DNA from: Gammaproteobacteria bacterium | Lineage (GTDB): Bacteria > Pseudomonadota > Gammaproteobacteria > Steroidobacterales > Steroidobacteraceae | Direction: 5' to 3' | DNA: 10,879 bases | NCBI GenBank assembly: GCA_030039615.1 | Contig: JASHVF010000070.1 | Span: forward strand, 1 to 10,879 | Part shown: positions 1 to 6,248 of the stretch, one piece after another | Numbering within the stretch: the first letter of the stretch is position 1 | Layout: each line of letters starts with the position of its first letter | Made by a program: the position numbers and the translations under genes | Notes under the pieces: model-generated | Told to the model about the DNA's origin: nothing | Database searches by the model: none | The model's input: the letters and a program-made list of their open reading frames with translations, nothing else

Positions 1-1534
1 AATTGACGCCCGCCGTGAGGTCCTCGACCTCGAGGTGGCCCCAGTCGGCGAGGATGCTGTAGGCGAACCTGGCTCCCCGGCCCGCACCGCCGCGGTAGTT
101 GATCGCCAGCACGACGTAGCCGTGGGTCGCGAACAGCTGCCGCTCGAGCTGCGGCCCGTAGCTGTCGAGCTCGAGCGAGTGATCGTCCTGACCATTGGGT
201 CCGCCGTGGATCCACACGATGGTCGGGTAGCGCTGCCCGCGCACGTAGTCCGCGGGCTTGACGATCTGGCCGTGGATCTGCGTGCCGTCACGGCTCGCAA
301 AGGCGATGTCCTCGACCGTGCCGAGCGACAGCTCGGCGAACAGCGCCTGGTTGTGCGCGCTGAGCGGCCGCAGCTTGCCCGCCTCCAGCGCGTACACCTC
401 GAAGGGTGCGTGGTCGTCGGAGGCCAGCACGGCCGTGTGTCCCGCCTCGCTCACCAGCTCGTTGACGACGATCGGGCCCGCGAGGCGCTCGATCGCGCCG
501 TCGGCGAGCCGCAGCTGCGCCGGATACTGCTCGCCGTCGTCCTCCACCGCGAATTCGATGGCGGCGCCGTCGGCGCTGAACTGCGGCGCGAGCACCGCGC
601 GGTCGAGGCCGGCGGTGAGCACGCGCTCGTGGCCCGAGGCGACGTCGGCGAGCGCCAGCACATCGTTGAAGTAGGAGTTGTACCTGAGCTCCGCACCCTT
701 GAGGAACGCAAGCTGCCGGCCGTCCGGGCTCCACTCGAGCTTCTGGTGATTGGGCGACCAGGTCGTGAGCAGCCGCCTGGGTCTCGCGCCCGGCTCCAGC
801 GCCACGAGCTCGATATCATCGCGTCCGGAGCCGCTGCGATTGACGACGTCGTTGCTGACGAAGGCGAGCGTGCGGCCATCGGGCGAGAAGGCCGGCAGCG
901 ACTCGGCGCGGTCGGCCTCGGTGAGCAGCGCCTGGCAGCCGCCGCTCGCGACATCCAGCAGGCACAGCTGCGAGCGCGTCGCCGCGGTCAGATACCCGTC
1001 GCGGTCCTGCTTGAAGTGATAGGCGTCGATCACCAGCGGCCGCGGCCGGTGCGCCGCGGCGTCCTCCTGCGCCGCGCCCTCGCCCGCGCGCGTCACCAGC
1101 ACGGCGTGCGTGCCGTCCGGCGACCACTCGTAGCTCACCACCTCGCCGCTGACGTGCGAGAGCTGCCGCGGCTCGCCGCCGCGCCGATCGAGCGCCCAGA
1201 GCTGCGTGCTGCTGCCCGCCGGCCGCGCCGAGAGAAAGCTCACATAGCGCCCGTCGGGGGAGAAGCGCGGGTCGCTCACGCTCTCGCCATGGGTCAACTC
1301 GAGGCTCTCCTTGCCGCTCCAGTCGGCGAGCCACAGGTCCGTGCGGCTCTCGTCCGAGTCTTTGTCATAACTCCTGACGAGATACGCGAGCGCGCTGCCG
1401 TCGGCCGCCATGTGGATGTCGGAAGCCTCCTTGAAGCGGTACCAGTCGTCGGGACTCAGCGGACGTCCGCCGTAGGCGGCGAACGGCACCAGACCGAGGA
1501 GGAGGGCGGTGAGCGCGGGACGCTTCACATGCAT
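1..1534 (-). CDS. S9 (prolyl oligopeptidase) family serine peptidase, exported, 3' part outside the window
   Basis: The gene runs leftward and is cut by the window edge after 511 codons. The chosen ATG at 1534-1532 gives a basic start followed by a leucine/alanine-rich hydrophobic stretch (about residues 5-19) ending near AAYG, a plausible Sec signal peptide, so the enzyme probably acts in the periplasm. GTG at 1528 is an alternative start. Residues about 25-400 carry PD40/WD40-like propeller repeats, seen as FSPDGRYVSF, WSPDGTHAVLV, FSPDGRTLAFVS, WSPDGRQLAFL and FSADGAAIEF. From about residue 410 the alpha/beta-hydrolase domain begins, with YPTIVWIHGGPNGQDD and INYRGGAGRGARF followed by ADWGHLEVEDLTAG, as in DPP IV/acylaminoacyl-peptidase relatives. 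The GxSxGG serine and the Asp/His of the triad lie beyond the edge, so activity cannot be judged. The expected function is cleavage of short peptides. The family is clear; the specificity is unknown. Confidence 0.93.
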   Translation of the reverse strand, partial: MHVKRPALTALLLGLVPFAAYGGRPLSPDDWYRFKEASDIHMAADGSALAYLVRSYDKDSDESRTDLWLADWSGKESLELTHGESVSDPRFSPDGRYVSFLSARPAGSSTQLWALDRRGGEPRQLSHVSGEVVSYEWSPDGTHAVLVTRAGEGAAQEDAAAHRPRPLVIDAYHFKQDRDGYLTAATRSQLCLLDVASGGCQALLTEADRAESLPAFSPDGRTLAFVSNDVVNRSGSGRDDIELVALEPGARPRRLLTTWSPNHQKLEWSPDGRQLAFLKGAELRYNSYFNDVLALADVASGHERVLTAGLDRAVLAPQFSADGAAIEFAVEDDGEQYPAQLRLADGAIERLAGPIVVNELVSEAGHTAVLASDDHAPFEVYALEAGKLRPLSAHNQALFAELSLGTVEDIAFASRDGTQIHGQIVKPADYVRGQRYPTIVWIHGGPNGQDDHSLELDSYGPQLERQLFATHGYVVLAINYRGGAGRGARFAYSILADWGHLEVEDLTAGVN

Positions 1535-1630
1535 GGGCGGTCCGTGAATGGAGCGCGCCAGTGGCGCGCGGAGCGGCGAGTGTAGCCTGAGGAGGCCGCC
1601 GCGGGGCAAACTGGCGGCGCCGACGCATCG
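1535..1630. promoter_or_regulatory. Divergent intergenic region with an inverted repeat and a possible promoter for the peptidase gene
   Basis: These 96 bases separate the divergent peptidase and TPR-sulfotransferase genes, so both promoters should lie here or inside the genes. A perfect 7-bp inverted repeat with a 3-base centre (GCGCGCC AGT GGCGCGC) sits at 1553-1569 and could be an operator or simply GC-rich chance. On the minus strand a -10-like TACACT (complement of 1579-1584) lies 19 bases from a -35-like TTGCCC (complement of 1604-1609). That spacer is longer than the ideal 17, so this is weak evidence. A second stem is possible between GCCGCC (1595-1600) and GGCGGC (1613-1618), just ahead of the sulfotransferase start. 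No convincing plus-strand sigma-70 promoter is visible. Confidence 0.3.
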
Positions 1631-3652
1631 ATGAGCACACCGCCACTCAAGGTTCCCTTCGAGCAGCGCCTGCATCGCGCGCAGGCGGCGCTGCGCGCCG
1701 GGCAGGCGCTGAGCGCCGAGCGCGCACTGCGCGCGCTGGCAGCCGAGTTCCCGGGAGAGCTGCGCGCGCTGTGGCTGCTCGGCGTGGCGCTGCTCGATCA
1801 GGACCGAGCCGCCGAAAGCATCGCCGTGCTGGAACGCGCGCTCGGCGGGGACGGCGAGCTCGCCGAGGCGCGCGTCGATCTCGCCCGCGCCTACCGTCGC
1901 GCCGGGCGCACGACTGAGGCGCGCGCCGAGCTGCGGCGGGTGCTCGAGCGCGCGCCGCACCAGCATCGCGCCTGGCTTGCCTACGGCGACCTGCTGGTCG
2001 ACCTCGCACAGTACGAGGATGCGCGGGTCGCCTTCGAGCGGGCGCGGCTCACCGACCCGGAGCGCGAGCGGATCGACGCGGCGGCCGCGGCACTCGTCAA
2101 GGACGAGCGCCGCGTATCCGAGGAGCTGCTGCGCGAGATCCTGAGGCGCGACGCGAGTCACGTGGGGGCGCTGTGCGGACTCGCGGCGCTATCGCTGGCG
2201 GCGGACATGCCGCGCGATGCCGAGCGGCTGCTGCGTCACGCCCTCAGGCAGTCCGAGCACCTGCCGCTCGCCTACCGCGGGCTCGCGCCGGCCCTCATGG
2301 CGCTCGGCCGCCTCCCCGAGGCCGAGGCGGCCACGCGTTACCTGGCCCGCATCGAGCCGCAGAGCCCGCAGACCTGGGTGACGACGGCGGGCGTCGCGAT
2401 GCGCCTGATGCGGCAGGCGGAAGCGGTCGAGGCCTACGAGCGCGCGCTCGCGCTGCGCCCGCAGGAGGTGGGCCTGCAGATGTCGATCGGGCACCTGCAG
2501 AAGACGCTCGGCCGCCGCGCCGCGAGCGAGGCGTCCTACAAAGCGGCCCTGGCGCTCGATCCGGGGCGCGCCGAAGGCTACTGGAGCCTGGCGGACCTGA
2601 AGAACTACACCTTCAGCGACGGCGAGATCGCGGCCATGCAGCGCCTCATCGGCTCCGATCCGCGCGGCCCATCCAACGAGGCCCAGCTCAATTTCGCGCT
2701 CGGCAAGGCCTTCGAGCAGCGCCAGCGCTTCGCCGAGGCGTTCGCCCACTACGCGCGCGGCGCCGAGCTGCGCCGCCGCGAGGCGCCGTTCGATATCGGG
2801 CAGTTCGAGCGCCGCGGTGCGCGTATCCGCAGGTTCTTCGACGCCGAGTTCTTCGCGCGCCGCCGCGGCGGCGGCGCTGCGAGCCCGGCGCCCATCTTCA
2901 TCGTCGGACTGCCGCGCTCGGGCTCGACGCTCATCGAGCAGATCCTCGCCAGCCACTCGGCCGTCGAGGCTACGATGGAGCTGCCGAACGTGCTCAACGT
3001 GGTCGCCGAGTTCGACGACCGCCTGCCGGCGCGCAACGGCTACCCGGAGACCGTCGGCGCGGCCTCGGCCGCGGATCTGGCGGCACTCGGCCACCGCTAC
3101 CTCGCGCAGACCGCCCCGTTGCTGCGGCTCGGGCGGCGGCATTTCACCGATAAGCTGCCCAATAATTTCAGCCACGTAGGGCTGATCCACGCGATGCTGC
3201 CGCACGCCACGGTGATCGACGTGCGCCGCCACCCCATGGACGCCTGCTTCAGCACCTTCAAGCAGTACTTCGCCGAGGGCCAGACATTCAGTTACGACCT
3301 CGAGGACCTCGGGCGCTACTACCGCTGCTATCTTGCGCTCATGGATCACTGGGACGCGGTGCTGCCCGGCAAGGTGCTGCAGGTCCGCTACGAGGAGCTG
3401 GTGCGCTCTCCCGAGGCCGCAATCCGCCGGCTGCTCGCGCACTGCCGGCTGGATTTTGAGCCCGGCTGCCTCGCCTTCCACGAGACGCAGCGGCCGGTGC
3501 GCACCGCGAGCGCCGAGCAGGTGCGCCAGCCCATCTACACTTCGGCCGTAGGCCACTGGCGGCACTTCGAGCGCGAGCTCGAGCCGCTCAAGCGCGCGCT
3601 CGGCGACTGCCTGGAGCGCTTCTCCGGCCCTATTGAACGACCGTTTGACTAG
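1631..3652 (+). CDS. TPR-repeat sulfotransferase (Sulfotransfer_3-like C-terminal domain)
   Basis: This 673-residue protein has two parts. Residues about 10-375 are alanine/arginine/leucine-rich helical pairs spaced about 34 residues apart (for example AVEAYERALALRPQEV), typical of tetratricopeptide repeats for protein binding. Residues about 420-665 are a PAPS-dependent sulfotransferase domain. The 5'-phosphosulfate loop is PIFIVGLPRSGSTLIEQIL (421-439, PRSGST at 428-433). The 3'-phosphate motif is VIDVRRHPMDACFSTF (528-543, with R533 and S541). TDKLPNNFSHVGLIHAMLPH lies between them and is typical of the TPR-linked subfamily. The acceptor could be a protein, glycan or small molecule; none is indicated. 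There is no signal peptide, so a cytoplasmic or inner-face location is expected. The ATG at 1631 is the first in frame but has no good Shine-Dalgarno. It lies 90 bases upstream of the receptor gene on the same strand and may be co-transcribed with it. Confidence 0.93.
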   Translation: MSTPPLKVPFEQRLHRAQAALRAGQALSAERALRALAAEFPGELRALWLLGVALLDQDRAAESIAVLERALGGDGELAEARVDLARAYRRAGRTTEARAELRRVLERAPHQHRAWLAYGDLLVDLAQYEDARVAFERARLTDPERERIDAAAAALVKDERRVSEELLREILRRDASHVGALCGLAALSLAADMPRDAERLLRHALRQSEHLPLAYRGLAPALMALGRLPEAEAATRYLARIEPQSPQTWVTTAGVAMRLMRQAEAVEAYERALALRPQEVGLQMSIGHLQKTLGRRAASEASYKAALALDPGRAEGYWSLADLKNYTFSDGEIAAMQRLIGSDPRGPSNEAQLNFALGKAFEQRQRFAEAFAHYARGAELRRREAPFDIGQFERRGARIRRFFDAEFFARRRGGGAASPAPIFIVGLPRSGSTLIEQILASHSAVEATMELPNVLNVVAEFDDRLPARNGYPETVGAASAADLAALGHRYLAQTAPLLRLGRRHFTDKLPNNFSHVGLIHAMLPHATVIDVRRHPMDACFSTFKQYFAEGQTFSYDLEDLGRYYRCYLALMDHWDAVLPGKVLQVRYEELVRSPEAAIRRLLAHCRLDFEPGCLAFHETQRPVRTASAEQVRQPIYTSAVGHWRHFERELEPLKRALGDCLERFSGPIERPFD

Positions 3653-3674
3653 AGCACGGTGCTCGAAGGATGAT
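3645..3674 (+). promoter_or_regulatory. Candidate sigma-70 promoter for the TonB-dependent receptor gene
   Basis: TTGACT (3645-3650, five of six matches to the -35 consensus) is followed after 18 bases by GATGAT (3669-3674, four of six matches to the -10 consensus). The 13-bp palindrome at 3652-3664 lies inside the spacer, where a repressor would be effective. Matches this good are uncommon in DNA of this GC content, but a single visual match is weak evidence. Confidence 0.3.
3652..3664. repeat. 13-bp palindrome at the stop codon of the sulfotransferase gene
   Basis: GAGCAC, a single central G, and GTGCTC form a perfect odd-length palindrome beginning at the last base of the TAG stop. It is not followed by a T-run, so it is unlikely to be an intrinsic terminator. 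It could be a small operator for the receptor gene, or chance. Confidence 0.3.
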
Positions 3675-3690
3675 CCGCAATAGTCGAGAG

Positions 3691-3717
3691 CGGCCGCCGG
3701 CTGATTCCGGCAGGCCG
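3691..3717 (+). other. Strong GC-rich hairpin in the leader of the TonB-dependent receptor gene
   Basis: CGGCC-GCCGG (3691-3700), a six-base loop CTGATT (3701-3706), then CCGGC (3707-3711), a bulged A (3712) and GGCCG (3713-3717) form a ten-base-pair stem of G-C pairs only, with one bulge. No T-run follows, so it is not a typical terminator. It lies 25 bases upstream of the receptor ATG and could set mRNA stability or processing between the sulfotransferase and receptor segments. It could also cause partial termination in a Rho-dependent setting. Confidence 0.5.
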
Positions 3718-3742
3718 CCGCAGCAAAGCGGGGGACAGTCGA

Positions 3743-6226
3743 ATGCCGTCAGAGGAAAACCGCAGAGCCTCGCGCGCCTCACGCCGCATGCGGCGCACGG
3801 CGCCGGGCACCGCATCCCGGATCGGGCTGGCAGTGGCGGCGGCGCTCGCCGGGGCGGCGGGCTCGCCCGCGGCGCGGGCGGACGCGGCTGCGGCCGCGGC
3901 CACGGCCACCACTCCGGAGTCGGGCAGCACGGGCGGACTGCAGGAAGTGGTTATCACGGCGCGCAAGCGCGCCGAGAACCTGCAGGAGGTGCCGATCAGC
4001 GTCGACGTCTTCAGTCAGGAGGACCTGAAGAACCTCGCCATCGAGAACATGGACGACTACCTGCAGCGGGTGCCGTCCATCTCCTACATCAGCACCGGAC
4101 CCGGGACGCAGCTGTTCATCATGCGCGGCGTCTCCGACGGCAGTAATCCCAACTACGCCAATACCTCTTCCACCGGCTTCTTCGTCGACGACATGTCGAT
4201 GAGCTATACCGGCGCCCAGCCCGACCTGCACCTGTACGACGTCCAGCGCATCGAGATCCTCAACGGCCCGCAGGGCACCACCTTCGGCGCCGGTTCCATG
4301 TCGGGAGCGATCCGCTACATCACCAACAAGCCGGACCTCAACGCCTTCAGCGCCGGTGTCGACTTCGACGGCGGGCAGATCCAGAGCGCGCAGCAGAACT
4401 GGAGCTACCAGGGATTCCTCAATGCGCCGCTCATCGACGGCATCCTCGGACTGCGCGTCTCGGCCTTCAGCGATTCGCACGGCGGCTTCATCGACAACGA
4501 GGAGGTCACGCGCACCTGGGTGAACAGCGCGGTATCGAACAACTCGCAGTGGGCCCGCGAAGACTACAACCGCGAGAACGTCGAGGGCGGGCGTCTCGAG
4601 CTCAAGGCACAGTTCAGCGAGGGCTGGAGCGCGCTCCTCACCTACGGCTTCCAGCGCCAGAGCACGCACGGCGCCTGGGACGAGGACCCGACGCTGGCGC
4701 CGCTCACGGTCGAGCGCTTCGGTCCGGAGTCGAATCTGTTCGAGACCAACATGGTGGACTTCCACGTCGACGGCGACGTCGGCATCGGCGACCTGGTGTA
4801 CGCCAGCACCTACTGGAACCAGGAGCGGCGCCAGTGGGACGAATACTCGCAGTACGAGCAGAACTTCAACGCCGGCGCCCGCAATAATCCGCCGACCGGC
4901 TACCCCGGTACGCAGGAGGGCTTCACCTGCCTCACCGACCCGTATTACGGCAACGGCACGCCGTTCTCCGGCTGCAACCCGGCGGTACAGTTCTACTACT
5001 ACGCCATCGATCCGCAGCGCTGGTCGAACGAGCTGCGGCTCGCCTCCAAGGAGGGCGGGCGGCTGCACTGGCTCGCGGGCCTGTACTGGGAGAAGACCAT
5101 CGACGACAACTTCAGCAATTCCTATTACATGCCGGGACTGCAGTACAAGGGCCAGGCCTTTCAGTCGGAGCTCGCCTACTACGGGATCACGCAGCGCACG
5201 CTGCCGCCCGGGGTCTGGTACACCTACACCGAGACCTCGGACGTACTGCAGACCACGGAGTTCGCCAACATCAATTACGACCTGACGTCCAAGCTCAACG
5301 TCGAGGTCGGCGCCGTGCACTTTCACGACGACGAGGCCTACAACACGCCGATCCTGGGCTTCGCCTACGCGCCTAACTCGCCGAGCTACTTCACCTCCAC
5401 CTCGCACAAGTGGGACGGCAAGGCCGGGGTCAGCTACAAGTTTACGGACCATGCGATGGTGTACGCCGACTGGGGCCAGGGCTTCCGCCCCGGCGGCTCG
5501 AACGCGGGCCTGCCGCCCGGCTGCTACTCCTCGGGCGTGACTCAGACCTACGAGCCCGACACCCTCAACAACTACGAGATCGGCTGGAAAACCACCAGCC
5601 TCGGCAACCGCCTGCTGTGGAACGGCGCGGTCTACGACATGGACTGGAAGCAGCTGCAGGCGCTCATCTACGACGCGCTGGTGTGTCCCTCCTCGAGCTA
5701 CAACATCAACGTCGGCGATGCGCGCATCTACGGCGCCGAATCCAACATCGACTACAAGATCACCGACAACTGGTCGCTGCAGGCCTCCGCCAACTACACG
5801 CAGGCGAGCGTCACCTCGGCCTCGAGCCCCAACTACGACAGCTACGTGGGCGAGCGGCTGCCGTTTGCGCCGTTCTTCAACTGGTCCTGGAACACCCGCT
5901 ACGAGTATCCGGTGGCCAACTCGCTGCGCGGCTACGTCCAGTTCGACATGTCACACAAGGGCGACATGTACAACGGCCTGAACCCCGAAGACAAGAACAC
6001 CGGGCTGCCGCGCATCCTGCAGCCGCCGTACACGCTCATGAACGTGCGCCTGGGGCTCAACCCGTCCGAGGGCGAGCGCTGGCTGGTGGAGCTGTACATC
6101 ACCAACCTGACCAACAAGAACGCCATCATCTACAGCAACACCGGCAACTTCGACCTGCGCCTCACCACCAACGAGCCGCGCGTCTACGGCGTGCGCCTGA
6201 GTTACCGCTGGGGCAAGGGCAGCTGA
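3743..6226 (+). CDS. TonB-dependent outer-membrane receptor
   Basis: This 827-residue protein is an energised outer-membrane importer of the plug-plus-22-strand-barrel family. The ATG at 3743 follows GGGGG at 3730-3734 and is preferred over Met16, which has no Shine-Dalgarno. An arginine-rich start and a hydrophobic Ala/Gly/Leu segment (about residues 26-40), ending near AARADA, form the signal peptide, followed by an Ala/Thr linker. LQEVVITARKR (66-76) is the TonB-box region. The plug spans about 80-200 and includes EVPISVDVF, FIMRGVSDG, FFVDDM and IEILNGPQGTTFGAGSMSGA (170-189). The remainder is aromatic-rich alternating strands, ending RVYGVRLSYRWGKGS. Four cysteines (396, 411, 594, 648) lie in probable extracellular loops. 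The class is often annotated as iron-siderophore receptor, but this subgroup is expanded in degraders of complex organics and the substrate cannot be read from sequence. The FAD oxidoreductase begins 22 bases downstream, suggesting a linked role. Confidence 0.96.
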   Translation: MPSEENRRASRASRRMRRTAPGTASRIGLAVAAALAGAAGSPAARADAAAAAATATTPESGSTGGLQEVVITARKRAENLQEVPISVDVFSQEDLKNLAIENMDDYLQRVPSISYISTGPGTQLFIMRGVSDGSNPNYANTSSTGFFVDDMSMSYTGAQPDLHLYDVQRIEILNGPQGTTFGAGSMSGAIRYITNKPDLNAFSAGVDFDGGQIQSAQQNWSYQGFLNAPLIDGILGLRVSAFSDSHGGFIDNEEVTRTWVNSAVSNNSQWAREDYNRENVEGGRLELKAQFSEGWSALLTYGFQRQSTHGAWDEDPTLAPLTVERFGPESNLFETNMVDFHVDGDVGIGDLVYASTYWNQERRQWDEYSQYEQNFNAGARNNPPTGYPGTQEGFTCLTDPYYGNGTPFSGCNPAVQFYYYAIDPQRWSNELRLASKEGGRLHWLAGLYWEKTIDDNFSNSYYMPGLQYKGQAFQSELAYYGITQRTLPPGVWYTYTETSDVLQTTEFANINYDLTSKLNVEVGAVHFHDDEAYNTPILGFAYAPNSPSYFTSTSHKWDGKAGVSYKFTDHAMVYADWGQGFRPGGSNAGLPPGCYSSGVTQTYEPDTLNNYEIGWKTTSLGNRLLWNGAVYDMDWKQLQALIYDALVCPSSSYNINVGDARIYGAESNIDYKITDNWSLQASANYTQASVTSASSPNYDSYVGERLPFAPFFNWSWNTRYEYPVANSLRGYVQFDMSHKGDMYNGLNPEDKNTGLPRILQPPYTLMNVRLGLNPSEGERWLVELYITNLTNKNAIIYSNTGNFDLRLTTNEPRVYGVRLSYRWGKGS

Positions 6227-6248
6227 GGGCCGCCGGCGGGCGAGTTCC

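Noticed and set aside
35..1585. 516-codon plus-strand frame across the S9 peptidase region
   Set aside because: The opposite strand encodes five PD40-like repeats and a hydrolase start, whereas this frame yields only arginine-rich sequence without domains.
2189..3565. 458-codon minus-strand frame opposite the TPR-sulfotransferase
   Set aside because: Composition and position are those of a shadow frame; the plus-strand gene has full PAPS-binding motifs.
3652..3717. Intrinsic terminator between the sulfotransferase and receptor genes
   Set aside because: Hairpins are present but neither is followed by a run of T residues, so they do not meet the standard form.
3743..3880. Twin-arginine export signal in the receptor N-terminus
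   Set aside because: There are several arginine pairs but no S/T-RR-x-F-L-K motif, and TonB receptors use the Sec and BAM routes. An ordinary Sec signal explains the hydrophobic stretch.
3779..5452. 557-codon open frame on the minus strand opposite the receptor gene
   Set aside because: Its translation is rich in Val, Arg, Gly and Ala with no recognisable domain, and it lies opposite an unmistakable TonB receptor. Long antisense frames are expected at this GC content.
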